From Dyadobacter sp. CY261 (GTDB taxonomy: Bacteria > Bacteroidota > Bacteroidia > Cytophagales > Spirosomataceae), in contig NZ_JAKCPW010000019.1 in assembly GCF_021440085.1 (NCBI RefSeq), positions 1-64,000 on the forward strand: a DNA stretch of 64,000 nucleotides. The letters run 5' to 3'. The notes beneath the pieces are model-generated. The model saw only the letters and a program-made list of their open reading frames with translations, did not search any database and was not told the DNA's origin. Below, piece after piece: positions 1 through 7,772 of the stretch. Made by a program: the position numbers and the translations under genes. The stretch's first letter is position 1. Each line of letters starts with the position of its first letter.

Positions 1-30
1 AATCTGGGCTTTTTTCGTTTTAGAGCGCCA

Positions 31-118
31 TATTTGGTAGTTCAGTTGGTTAAAATACATGTCCGGCCCGCGCAGGGTGTCACGCATGGGGTCGCAGGTT
101 CGAGTCCCGCCGGAGTGC
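31..118 (+). pseudogene. tRNA-Asp-like sequence, copy 1
   Basis: The D-arm (TAGTTCAGTTGGTTA), the 3' anticodon-stem strand with GTC (GTCACGCATG) and a T-arm with TTCGAGT match bacterial tRNA-Asp(GTC). Two things are wrong for a working tRNA. About 14 extra bases (TCCGGCCCGCGCAGGG in place of the usual CC) lie between the 5' anticodon stem CATG and the anticodon, and the acceptor strands pair mostly by G-U with one G-G clash. The T-stem here also has one mismatch (GCAGG against CCCGC). The most economical reading is a degenerate tRNA; an unusual processed RNA cannot be excluded. Confidence 0.5.
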
Positions 119-139
119 CGGCCCGTCCAGACCGCAGAA

Positions 140-164
140 AGCTCAGAGAAATCTGGGCTTTTTT
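140..164 (+). terminator. Intrinsic terminator after tRNA-like copy 1
   Basis: AGCTCAGA (140-147) and TCTGGGCT (152-159) form an 8-bp stem with one G-U pair, closed by a GAAA tetraloop and followed by six T (159-164). This is a textbook rho-independent terminator. The same hairpin occurs at 5306-5330, and its 3' half opens the window. Confidence 0.85.
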
Positions 165-179
165 AGTTTTAGAGCGCCA

Positions 180-267
180 TATTTGGTAGTTCAGTTGGTT
201 AAAATACATGTCCGGCCCGCGCAGGGTGTCACGCATGGGGTCGCGGGTTCGAGTCCCGCCGGGATCA
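180..267 (+). pseudogene. tRNA-Asp-like sequence, copy 2, at the attL junction
   Basis: This is the second copy, with the same insertion near the anticodon as copy 1 but with a perfect T-stem (GCGGG/CCCGC). From about position 261 it departs from copy 1: CGGAGTGCC is replaced by CGGGATCAC. That switch marks the left edge of the integrative element. tRNA 3' ends are classical attachment sites for tyrosine integrases, and the integrase gene starts about 260 bp downstream. Confidence 0.5.
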
Positions 268-291
268 CTTGAAGAATTAACAAAAAGCATC

Positions 292-327
292 AAAAGCCTG
301 CAAATCAAACGATTAGCAGGCTTTTTT
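292..327 (+). terminator. Intrinsic terminator inside the left end of the element
   Basis: AAAAGCCTGC (292-301) pairs with GCAGGC followed by T6 (316-327) around a 14-base loop. It would stop transcription leaving the tRNA-like array before it reaches the integrase. Confidence 0.75.
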
Positions 328-367
328 CTTTTCCGGATATGCCAAAATATTCAATTTTCCACAAATT

Positions 368-414
368 TTTGGTGAGTAATTCGGTGAGTTCGAAGATTTG
401 CAAATTTTACTCAC
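368..414 (+). promoter_or_regulatory. Putative left arm sites of the integrase
   Basis: GGTGAGT occurs at 371-377 and 383-389 in direct orientation and its complement ACTCACC at 408-414. The stretch 368-402 is nearly repeated at 5191-5225 near the other end of the element. Paired short repeats near both ends are typical of arm-type binding sites of tyrosine recombinases. The role is inferred; the repeat is seen. Confidence 0.55.
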
Positions 415-522
415 CAGAATCGGTACAACTCATTGTGTAACAACCTGTTTACGCCGTAAACATCTTGTGCTGATTAGGCTTGCAAGACTACTTTTGTTCA
501 ACTTTTTAACCTGAAAAAGGGT

Positions 523-1755
523 ATGAAAACAAAGATCAGTCTGCTTTTCTATTTGAAGAAGCCGAAAAATTATCAAAAAGGGCCAGTGCCGATTTACCTG
601 CGAATTACGGTTGAAAGTAAAAGAGCCGAATTTACAACCGGGCGAGAATGTGAGCCCAGCCGCTGGAATGCGATTGCTGGCAGAGTGACTGGTGCGAAAG
701 AGGCCGTGAAGTCTGTTAATGCCTATCTCGGCAATCTCGAACAGCAATTGTTAGATGCCCATGCTGCTCTGGTTCGTAACGGAGCATTGATAACGGCGGA
801 AACGATCAAAAACAAATATCTAGGCGTCGGCCCCAAACAGCGGCTATTGATGACTGTGATAGCTGACCATAACGAGCGAATGAAGGCATTGATTGGCTAG
901 GAATACGCGATCGGCACATTCAACCGCTATAAGGTTCTTGAACGTCACACCGTGGCATTTTTAAAGAGGGATTACAGCACGACTGATTTTGACATCAGCC
1001 GCATAGATTTTGCTTTCATAGCCGATTACGAGTTTTATCTCCGCTCTGTCCGCAAGATGGGCAACAATGCTGTGGTGAAACACATGAAAATGTTCCGCAA
1101 GATTGTCAATATCTGCCTGGGTAACGGCTGGATGAATCTTGACCCGTATCTAAATTTCAAAGGCAAATTTAAAAAAGTTGACAAGGCGATCCTGACCAGA
1201 GCTGAACTTGACCTGATGGCCAGAAAAGAGTTCGCTAGCGATCGGCTTACACAAGTTCGCGACACCTTTCTGTTTTGTTGTTTCACCGGCCTGGCCTATT
1301 CGGATGTCCAGGAGCTCGGAAAAAGCCAGATTGCAAGGGGAATTGATGGTGAGCAATGGATTTTCAGCCAGCGTAGGAAAACGAATGTCAAGTCCCACAT
1401 TCCGCTGCTACCGGAAGCGCTTCAAATTATTAACAAATACAAAGATCATCCGTTCTGCGAATCTCGCGGACTGGTATTGCCAGTTCCGAGCAATCAAAAG
1501 ATGAATGATTACCTAAAAGAGATTGCCGTGATCTGCGGGATTGACAAGGTTCTTACCTCACACGTTGCCAGGCATACGTTCGCGACGACAATTACTTTGC
1601 AAAATGGTGTGCCGATTGAAAGCGTATCTAAAATGCTAGGGCATACGAACATTCGTACTACGCAGATCTATGCAAAGATCTTGGATACGAAGGTCAGTGA
1701 AGATATGCAGGCTTTGAAGGGGCGGCTTTCGAAAAGGTCAGGCACGGAAGGTTAG
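523..1755 (+). pseudogene. Tyrosine recombinase/integrase with in-frame amber codon
   Basis: This is a Bacteroidota-type phage/ICE integrase of 410 codons read from ATG 523, close to normal length. The N-terminal arm-binding domain (MKTKISLLFYLKK, residues 1-90), a SAM-like core-binding domain (about 100-215) and the catalytic domain are all present. The catalytic residues HxxR (H347, R350), LGH (H374) and the nucleophile Y383 (QIYAKI) are intact. The segment FTGLAYSDV has Ala where many families have the first Arg, as is common in the IntDOT-like group. Codon 126 is TAG (898-900) and the frame continues unbroken after it; one AAG-to-TAG change would explain it, as related proteins often have Lys here. 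Unless the amber codon is read through, the product is a 125-residue fragment. Confidence 0.85.
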
Positions 1756-1760
1756 CGCTG

Positions 1761-1806
1761 CACCTTCTCTCTCACGACCCCTCCTTTTTGGTGATTGTTG
1801 CACAAC
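1761..1806. repeat. IS left end: nested inverted repeats
   Basis: GTGATTGTTGCACAAC at 1791-1806 is the perfect inverse of 3430-3445. Outside it, 1761-1783 (CACCTTCTCTCTCACGACCC and on) is an imperfect inverse of about 3454-3476. The outer pair may be a palindromic target that the IS split, or a longer terminal repeat. Confidence 0.85.
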
Positions 1807-3445
1807 ATACCGACGATTTTAAAGCCTTTGTCGGCCAGGCTGCCAAAGGCTTTGTTATAAATTACTAGTCGACTCAATTAGATGGAACGCTAAAATAAGA
1901 CTGGCTACGGGAGCCTAGCAGCCGGATTTATGCTGCTTATAGCAGTGTTAGGCCATTTAGACAAAGCTCGACTTTGTATTTAAGCAGTTTCTTGAGGTTA
2001 TAAGCAATGGCGGCCATGATCATACATTTGTTTGCCTGCTTAATACCCTTTGTATTTATCCTACCCATTCCGGTATAATTGATTAGTGAACCAATTACCG
2101 GCTCCACAGTACTGGAACGAAGCTTTTTGAATAATTTGGCTTTATCGCTATTCATTCGTTTGTGCATCTGATCATACAGCGGTTTATCGAGCGAGTGCTT
2201 GATCCTCCTTGTACCCATATAATTCACACACATACTTTTAATCGGGCAATTCATACAGTCTTCTGGACTGGTCCGGTAGATTTTTCTTTGAAGCTTCTTG
2301 TTTTTACTAAGCTTTTCGTAACATCTAAATGTGGCATGCACCCCGTTTTTGCAAGTATAGCGGTCATTTTCAAGATCATAAATAAACCCTTCTTCTAGTC
2401 TGTCCTTTTTGTAACTGGCAATATTAGGAATGTAACCTTCAATGTTGTGGTCTGCCAATGAACGCATGGCTTCTCCACTACTGTAACCCGTATCTGCCAG
2501 TATTTCTTTAACCTGGATATTGTGCTCCTGCATATTTCCGACAATCCTTTCAAGTATTTTGGCGAGGCTGACATTATCGGCTGCATTTCCTGGAAAAGCG
2601 CCTATATAGGTAATAAGATGGCTTGCCGTATCAACACTGACCTGACTACGATAATACAAGCCCATCGGTTTTCCTGGCTTCATTGTTATACGGGCATCCG
2701 GATCCGAAGGGCTATAATGGCTTTCATTTGACGCAGGGGCTCGTTTAGTGCTACCTCTATTATCTTTACGAATTAGTTTCTCCTGTCCTGCAATCTCTTC
2801 ATCAATATTGTCAGATAGCTCTTGGCTGTATATGCTGGCATCGGCCATAACCTGTTTTTCAACCATCTTGTTGATCGAGGCATTTGCCCGTATGAGAGCA
2901 CTATCAACAGCCTGACGTTTTCCAGAGATCAAACCATGGTCAATGCATAGTTTTAACACTTGTTTAAACAAGGCAACAAACTGGTCTTCGCCATAAAGTT
3001 TGCGCGTACGGCTAAGCGTTGAGTGCCAGGGGAATTCTTCATCCAGATCATATCCCAGGAAAAACAAAATATCCATCCGCATCCGCGACGTGCGTATTAT
3101 CCGTCTGTCACTGGTAAGATTTTCAAGATAACCCACCAGCATCAGTTTCATGAACACGACCGGATCAATACTCTTTTGGCCTTCACTTCCATAATAGTAA
3201 GCAGTACTTTTGTATAAGAACCGAAGATCAAGTATCTGGCTTAACTGGCGGTAGAAGTTATCAGCCGGAACATACTCTGAAAGCTGAAAATTGATGAACA
3301 ATCGTTCCTGTTGTATCTTTTTTCCTTGCATATCCTGAAGTTAATCAAAACCAGAGTTTTAACCAATACTTCCAAAACCTTCTCTAATTCATAAGTCACA
3401 GAAAATCAAGCGGGATTTAATTCATTTGAGTTGTGCAACAATCAC
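1791..3445 (-). mobile_element. IS1182-family insertion sequence
   Basis: A single transposase gene is bounded by perfect 16-bp inverted repeats (1791-1806, 3430-3445), giving an element of about 1.65 kb, the normal size for IS1182. It sits about 35 bp after the integrase stop codon. No clear short direct target duplication is seen; instead the flanks themselves form an inverted repeat. The transposase frame is open, so the IS may be active. Confidence 0.85.
1937..3331 (-). CDS. IS1182 family transposase
   Basis: This 464-residue DDE transposase is full length. The N-terminal third is the DUF772-type domain (SIDPVVFMKLMLVGYLENLT, about residues 54-73). The catalytic region follows, with the first Asp in VDSALIRANAS, the second in LADTGYSSGEAM and the Glu in STVEPVIGSL near the C-terminus. 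A cysteine cluster (CMNCPIKSMC) lies between the second and third acidic residues, as in this family. It catalyses cut-and-paste movement of the surrounding IS. The start is the first ATG, with no good ribosome-binding site, as is normal in this phylum. Confidence 0.93.
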   Translation of the reverse strand: MQGKKIQQERLFINFQLSEYVPADNFYRQLSQILDLRFLYKSTAYYYGSEGQKSIDPVVFMKLMLVGYLENLTSDRRIIRTSRMRMDILFFLGYDLDEEFPWHSTLSRTRKLYGEDQFVALFKQVLKLCIDHGLISGKRQAVDSALIRANASINKMVEKQVMADASIYSQELSDNIDEEIAGQEKLIRKDNRGSTKRAPASNESHYSPSDPDARITMKPGKPMGLYYRSQVSVDTASHLITYIGAFPGNAADNVSLAKILERIVGNMQEHNIQVKEILADTGYSSGEAMRSLADHNIEGYIPNIASYKKDRLEEGFIYDLENDRYTCKNGVHATFRCYEKLSKNKKLQRKIYRTSPEDCMNCPIKSMCVNYMGTRRIKHSLDKPLYDQMHKRMNSDKAKLFKKLRSSTVEPVIGSLINYTGMGRINTKGIKQANKCMIMAAIAYNLKKLLKYKVELCLNGLTLL

Positions 3446-3476
3446 TTTGTGAGAGGGGATCGCGAGAGAGAAGGTG
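3430..3476. repeat. IS right end: nested inverted repeats
   Basis: 3430-3445 (GTTGTGCAACAATCAC) mirrors 1791-1806 exactly. The outer part, about 3454-3476 (ending GAGAGAGAAGGTG), mirrors 1761-1783 with a few differences. Confidence 0.85.
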
Positions 3477-3616
3477 AAAAATTGTATTAAATTCAAAATA
3501 TGTAGTTAAGTAGCAATAATGGCCCTATTAACAAAAAATGTCATACCCAAAAATGTAATCGTTGATGTGCAGACTGACTTTATTTTTATATTGTTGCTGA
3601 AACTGTCACTACCTCT

Positions 3617-3964
3617 ATGAATAAAAAAATTTTATGGATTGCCTCGCTAATTTTGTTGGTTTTCATTTTGGCATTACAAGTTGTATTTCACCCGGCCTCT
3701 GCTCCCGGCATTGAAATTAATCGATCCTACATGGTCGTTTTGGATGCGTTCGGAACTATCTTAACTTATTTCATTTTTGCGTCGGTGCCAGCATTCGTCC
3801 TATCTTTTGCTCCTTATAAGGGTTGGACATTTGGCCAAAAATTCAAGGCTTTACTTCCAATTTTGACCTTTTTAGTCTTCTTTGTATTTGCCCTAATGCT
3901 TGGTTACATGGAGTATCAGTCCCAAGTCAACGGTGTTAAGTTTGGGCCAACCCGACTGAATTAG
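3617..3964 (+). CDS. Small three-helix membrane protein, unknown role
   Basis: A 115-residue protein with three hydrophobic segments: residues about 5-25 (ILWIASLILLVFILALQVVF), 42-66 and 78-99. The last ends in a short polar tail. I do not recognise a family. It lies inside the integrative element, downstream of the IS and separated from it by about 170 bp, and is read on its own. The start is ATG at 3617. It is a cargo gene of the element by position only. Confidence 0.6.
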   Translation: MNKKILWIASLILLVFILALQVVFHPASAPGIEINRSYMVVLDAFGTILTYFIFASVPAFVLSFAPYKGWTFGQKFKALLPILTFLVFFVFALMLGYMEYQSQVNGVKFGPTRLN

Positions 3965-4395
3965 TCAGGTCTATATGTAAATATTTCACGACGAATTCCT
4001 TACAACTTTTCGTGACGGGCAGCAAAGGATTGCCTCTTACCCGCAATCGGCCAGATGTCAGTTTGTGTTACAAACTAATCTGGCCGCCCAGACGCTCCGA
4101 AGTCGCTGACGGGAGAGTTTTATAAATATTTCATGGCTTGTAAAAACGACCGGCTAAGCAGTCCAAGATGATCTAGCTGGTTTTTTACTTTGTATTGTAA
4201 GTTTAGTGGGACATAAAAATTGCTGACTTAGAAGGATCGAGACCATTAAAAGACAGTATTGAATATAATCAAAGGCCTAATATCATTTGGCTGATTCCAA
4301 TAAACTATTGGAACGGAATGTAAAAATTAGGCTTAATCGTACCTTTATAATCTTTTATGAGCAATTGATGATCCCGACTCACTTTCCTAGTTATT
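3965..4395. other. Non-coding stretch inside the element with a large hairpin
   Basis: No plausible reading frame is seen. The one structured item is an inverted repeat at 4049-4085: GGCCAGAT (4049-4056) pairs with ATCTGGCC (4078-4085) and, inside a small bulge, GTTTGT (4061-4066) pairs with ACAAAC (4070-4075). It has no T tail, so it is not a normal terminator. The segment after about 4200 is AT-rich and could hold the promoter of the next gene. Confidence 0.5.
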
Positions 4396-5064
4396 ATGAA
4401 AAATGATATATCTGTAATTTTCGTTTTGATAACCCTGGCCGGATGCACAAACCAGCCCAAAATCAGTATATCCTTTAATTTTAATACAAGTGCAAAAGAC
4501 CTGAAAACACTTCGTGTGAATTTTAAAAACAATTCTAGCTCCGACCTAATTCTATTGAACATGGGCAGAGTGAAAAAAATTGGTAACAAACACCCGTGTG
4601 GGGCCATCAGGTTGGATGATTTTACCAAAATAAGTTCTCATGAGGAGGGTGATTGTAATATCAACCGGGGTAGCAAACTTTTTTCCTACCAGAAAATTGA
4701 GCCATTCGATAAAATTGCCTATTTCAATCTGAGGGAGGAGCTGATAGCATTTCATTGGTTTGATGAGCGACATGACCTATTCGCCTACATGGATTCTACG
4801 GAAAATAGAGCTAATGCTTTCCCTTCTTTTATATTAACAAAGGCAGGCACAACTACATTTGTCGAATATGCAATCGACAACAGTCTATCAAAGGAGGACA
4901 GCGGAGACTATATGGTTTTTTGGGCTAGCAGAGAAGAAATTGATGAAATCATATCGCCTAGGAATATTAATAAGTATAAGCTTGGAGACGTACTATTCAA
5001 TTTAAAAGAACACAGGTACTACAACGGGCCTTTGGAAGTTGACCCTCTGACATTCAATTTGTGA
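4396..5064 (+). CDS. Predicted lipoprotein, unknown role
   Basis: A 222-residue protein starting MKNDISVIFVLITLAGCTNQ: a short signal sequence ending in the lipobox LAGC, so it should be lipidated at Cys16 or so and anchored in the envelope. The rest has no motif I recognise; residues 25-60 (ISFNFNTSAKDLKTLRVNFK) look like a beta-rich domain. It is the last gene of the integrative element, about 200 bp before the right end, and carries no mobility function. The base composition is AT-richer than the core genome that follows, which fits acquisition. Confidence 0.65.
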   Translation: MKNDISVIFVLITLAGCTNQPKISISFNFNTSAKDLKTLRVNFKNNSSSDLILLNMGRVKKIGNKHPCGAIRLDDFTKISSHEEGDCNINRGSKLFSYQKIEPFDKIAYFNLREELIAFHWFDERHDLFAYMDSTENRANAFPSFILTKAGTTTFVEYAIDNSLSKEDSGDYMVFWASREEIDEIISPRNINKYKLGDVLFNLKEHRYYNGPLEVDPLTFNL

Positions 5065-5190
5065 TATTTAGCTTTATAAAGCCCAAAAGCTCAACCCAAT
5101 TCGCTTGCCGCTTTTATGACTTAATAACAGCTCAGTTTAGGTATATTGGTTTTTCCTATCTTTGATCTAATTGCAAGCCAGTCACCACAA

Positions 5191-5225
5191 TTTGGTGAGT
5201 GACAAGGTGAGTAGAAGATTTAGCA
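5191..5225 (+). promoter_or_regulatory. Putative right arm sites of the integrase
   Basis: GGTGAGT occurs at 5194-5200 and 5207-5213 with the same 5-base spacing as at 371-389, and the flanking sequence (AGAAGATTTAGCA) also matches the left copy. See the left arm sites for the reasoning. Confidence 0.55.
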
Positions 5226-5270
5226 GGGCACAAGCAACTGATAAACAGTTTGTTATCTCAAAAAGTATGA

Positions 5271-5337
5271 TCCCAGCGGAGTGCCGGCCCAGCCAGACCG
5301 CAGAAAGCTCAGAGAAATCTGGGCTTTTTTCGTTTTA
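5271..5337 (+). repeat. Right junction: direct repeat of the tRNA-unit 3' end
   Basis: 5271-5337 matches 105-171 with about five mismatches over 67 bp (GGAGTGCCGGCCC, then CCGCAGAAAGCTCAGAG and the terminator). It is the displaced downstream half of tRNA-like copy 2 and marks the right end of the integrated element. Confidence 0.8.
5306..5330. terminator. Intrinsic terminator at the element/core boundary
   Basis: AGCTCAGA (5306-5313), GAAA loop, TCTGGGCT (5318-5325) and T6 repeat the hairpin at 140-164. Being 19 bp past the kinase stop codon, it also separates the element from the leftward histidine kinase gene. Confidence 0.8.
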
Positions 5338-5348
5338 CAACCTATCCA

Positions 5349-7487
5349 TCACCCTGGCAAAGTAATCGTAAACTCCGTTCCTCCTCCTTCTTTCGACTGG
5401 ACGTCGATGGTTCCGCCACATCCTTTGGTAATAATATCATAGCTCAGTGATAAGCCGAGACCGGTGCCTTGTCCTGTTGGTTTTGTCGTGAAAAAGGGCT
5501 GGAAGATTTTGCTCCGAATGCTTTCCGGGATACCATTGCCGTTATCATTGACTCGGATGATCGTCTCTCCAATCAATTTACGGGTGCTTACCGAGACTGT
5601 CGGCTTGTATCCTTCGGCTGTGCCGGTTTTCTGCTTCTGATGCACGGCGTAAAAAGCATTGTTTGCCAGATTCAAAATAACCCTTCCTATATCCTGCGGA
5701 GCCAGCATGATCTTCCCGAGAGCCGGGTCGAAATCTGTTTCAATAGCAGCTTCGAAGGATTTGTCTTTGGCTCGCAATCCATGGTAACTTAACCTGAGGT
5801 ATTCCTCGGCAAGTGCATTGATGTCGGTAGGCTCTTTCTGGCCGCTACTGGCTCTGCTGTGTTGCAGCATGCCCTTTACAATGGAATCGGCCCGCTTACC
5901 GTGCTGGTTGATCCGCTGCATGTTCGCGGTAAGATCGGCCGCAATGGCCTTTACCTCGTCTGTGTTTCCCTCATCGAGCCCAGTTTGCATCTCCTCCAAC
6001 AGCTCAATACTGGTCTCGGAAAAGTTATTGACAAAATTGAGCGGGTTCTGGATTTCGTGCGCAATGCCCGCCGTTAGTTCTCCCAGGCTGGCCATTTTTT
6101 CGGATTGGATTAATTGCGCCTGTGTGGATTTCAACTCGTGCAGCGTTGCCTCCACCTTTTTTCGTTCGGATTCGATGACAATGTTCTTTTGCTGTAATTC
6201 TTTGTAGGTATGGTTGAGTTTTTTTCGGTTGTGGTTAACAATCAACAATATAATACCCAAAGACACCAACCCGGCAAATGCCGAAAATGTCAGCCATTTT
6301 TGTTTAAGGTTTTTGCGGTTGAGATCGTCTTCCTTTCTTGAAAATTCCAGTTTGGCGTCGTATGTCGTAGCAATGCGCTCGCTTTCGAGGTTTCGAAGGC
6401 TGTCGGAATAAATTTTGAATGCCTTGAAATAGGAGAGGCTATTCATGCCATCGCCCATCTTTTCATAGGTAGTGGACACAATTTCGTTCGCATCACGCAA
6501 CAACTGCGTATGTCCCATATTTTTAGCTAATCGCACACCTTCCAGCCCATTATTTAAGGCTTCTTTCAAAAGTCCCTGGCGGAAGTACACGCGTGCAAGG
6601 CCGATCAACGCTTTGCAGGTAGATGTGCTGTAATTGTGCTGCCGGGCTATTTTCGAGGCTATTTCGAAAAACGCAGCGGCCTTGTCCAGGCTGTCCATGC
6701 GGTAATAGGTGCTACCCAGCGAATGGGACACGATCGTCAGCATTTCCGGGTTATTCTGGCGGGTAGCCAAGGCGCGGGCGAGGTTAAGGTTTTCAAGCGC
6801 CTCAGGCAATGCGTTTTGCTCGATATTTATCTCTGCGATATTATTATAAGCGAGCACAATCCCAATGGTATCAGCCATTTCACTGGCGATCGCCAATGTT
6901 TGGCGGTACGTCTTTTCCGACTCCTTCAATTTCCCCTGATAGAAATGGATAATCGCGATGTTGTTCAATGTGCTGCCCGCCACAAAACGATCACCAATTT
7001 CATTGGCAGATTGAAGTGCCGCGTAAAACTCGTTCAACGCAGCCGTATAGTTCCCCTGGCTCATATATATCAGCCCGATATTGTTCCGAATGCCGGGAAA
7101 TGCATTCTTGTAATCGATGCTCTGTGCCTTTTCGTAGCTTTTCCGGTACCAGTTCAATGCATTGGTATAGTCGCCTTTTGTCATATAAGCATTACCGGTG
7201 ATCTTCAGGGCTTCGGTTTCCCCCTTGCCATAGCCGACCCTTTTGCAGTCCGGAATGTTGGTCTGAACCATTTTAAGGGCGCTATCGGGGTAACTGTCGG
7301 CATATAAAAAGGCGATCTGATTAACCACATTCAGGTAGGCAGTGTCGGAGTGGTAGTTCTGAACTTTTCGCAATCGCGACTGCTTTTCCCGCAATTGGTG
7401 CAGATTGCCGGTCTGGCTGAAGGCCCCGGTTGGAAAGCAGTACCAGAGGAAAGCAATCAAAAGGGCAATTCGGGTCAACCGGTCCAT
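5349..7487 (-). CDS. TPR-containing sensor histidine kinase
   Basis: A membrane histidine kinase of about 712 residues. From the chosen start (MDRLTRIALLIAFLW, ATG at 7487) there is a signal peptide ending near TGAFS. Six or seven tetratricopeptide repeats follow over residues about 40-370 (for example ALNWYRKSYEKAQSIDYKNA), then one membrane helix (LTFSAFAGLVSLGIILLIVN), a coiled coil, a HisKA domain with the phosphorylated His in GIAHEIQNPLNF, and an ATPase domain with N box NLANNAFYAV, G1 box DNGNGIPESI and G2 box GTGLGLSLSYDI. An upstream ATG at 7565 would add 26 residues and overlap the divergent gene, so it is less likely. No response regulator is adjacent. The neighbours are exported caspase-like proteins. 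Confidence 0.9.
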   Translation of the reverse strand: MDRLTRIALLIAFLWYCFPTGAFSQTGNLHQLREKQSRLRKVQNYHSDTAYLNVVNQIAFLYADSYPDSALKMVQTNIPDCKRVGYGKGETEALKITGNAYMTKGDYTNALNWYRKSYEKAQSIDYKNAFPGIRNNIGLIYMSQGNYTAALNEFYAALQSANEIGDRFVAGSTLNNIAIIHFYQGKLKESEKTYRQTLAIASEMADTIGIVLAYNNIAEINIEQNALPEALENLNLARALATRQNNPEMLTIVSHSLGSTYYRMDSLDKAAAFFEIASKIARQHNYSTSTCKALIGLARVYFRQGLLKEALNNGLEGVRLAKNMGHTQLLRDANEIVSTTYEKMGDGMNSLSYFKAFKIYSDSLRNLESERIATTYDAKLEFSRKEDDLNRKNLKQKWLTFSAFAGLVSLGIILLIVNHNRKKLNHTYKELQQKNIVIESERKKVEATLHELKSTQAQLIQSEKMASLGELTAGIAHEIQNPLNFVNNFSETSIELLEEMQTGLDEGNTDEVKAIAADLTANMQRINQHGKRADSIVKGMLQHSRASSGQKEPTDINALAEEYLRLSYHGLRAKDKSFEAAIETDFDPALGKIMLAPQDIGRVILNLANNAFYAVHQKQKTGTAEGYKPTVSVSTRKLIGETIIRVNDNGNGIPESIRSKIFQPFFTTKPTGQGTGLGLSLSYDIITKGCGGTIDVQSKEGGGTEFTITLPG

Positions 7488-7553
7488 GAAAAGATATGAC
7501 AAAATGATGAGGAGGAAGGAATAAAACGCTAACTTGTCGTAAATCAACAAGAT

Positions 7554-7772
7554 ATGATGACACAAATTACAAACAAAATCAAGATGTGCGGTTCCCTCGC
7601 CGCCATGTTGCTTGCTTCATGGATGTTCGTTTCCTGCGGCAATGCCCAAAAGACAGAAGCTACCGAAGCGTCGCCGGCTACCGACACCCTTGAGACATTG
7701 ACGGCACCGGATAGTTTGAACGAACTGGATTCTAACGCCAAAGTCCGTCCGGAACCCCGGAAGACCCGATGA
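7554..7772 (+). CDS. Small lipoprotein upstream of a caspase-like gene
   Basis: A 72-residue protein with a signal sequence and lipobox (MLLASWMFVSCGNAQ), followed by a Thr/Glu/Ala-rich tail without a recognisable fold. Its stop overlaps the start of the next gene by 4 bp (ATGA), so the two are very likely translated together. It is divergent from the histidine kinase with only 66 bp between starts. Start codons at 7554 and 7557 are both possible. The role is unknown; by position it could be an anchor or partner of the caspase-fold protein. Confidence 0.7.
   Translation: MMTQITNKIKMCGSLAAMLLASWMFVSCGNAQKTEATEASPATDTLETLTAPDSLNELDSNAKVRPEPRKTR

Larger units (their letters stand above)
1..262 (+). 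repeat. Tandem 149-bp tRNA-like/terminator units
   Basis: The sequence starting AATCTGGGCTTTTTT at position 1 recurs at 150 and the two units match almost base for base with a period of 149. Each unit holds a tRNA-Asp-like segment; the first is followed by a GAAA-loop terminator and the second by the left end of the integrative element. The terminator part of the unit is found once more at 5271-5337, after the element, so the ancestral site was an array of such units and the element landed in the 3' end of the second one. The window begins inside a still earlier copy, so the array may be longer. Confidence 0.85.
261..5277 (+). mobile_element. Decayed integrative element in a tRNA-Asp-like site
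   Basis: Comparing unit 1 (uninterrupted) with unit 2 and with the repeat at 5271 gives the edges: host sequence runs up to CCCGCC (260) and resumes at GGAGTGCC (from 5278). Inside are a broken tyrosine integrase reading inward, an IS1182-family insertion and two genes of unknown role. Near-identical 35-bp segments with doubled GGTGAGT motifs lie near both ends (368-402, 5191-5225), as expected for integrase arm sites. No replication, relaxase, phage or conjugation genes are visible, so it is probably a remnant or a passively mobilised element. The exact crossover point is uncertain by a few bases. Confidence 0.7.

Noticed and set aside
42..308. Open frames across the tandem units at the left edge
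   Set aside because: They run through tRNA-like sequence and terminators (the PAGLEPATP-type words are typical of translated tRNA) and are not genes.
7487..7565. Longer N-terminus of the TPR histidine kinase
   Set aside because: The upstream ATG puts 26 hydrophobic residues before a good signal peptide and overlaps the divergent lipoprotein gene.
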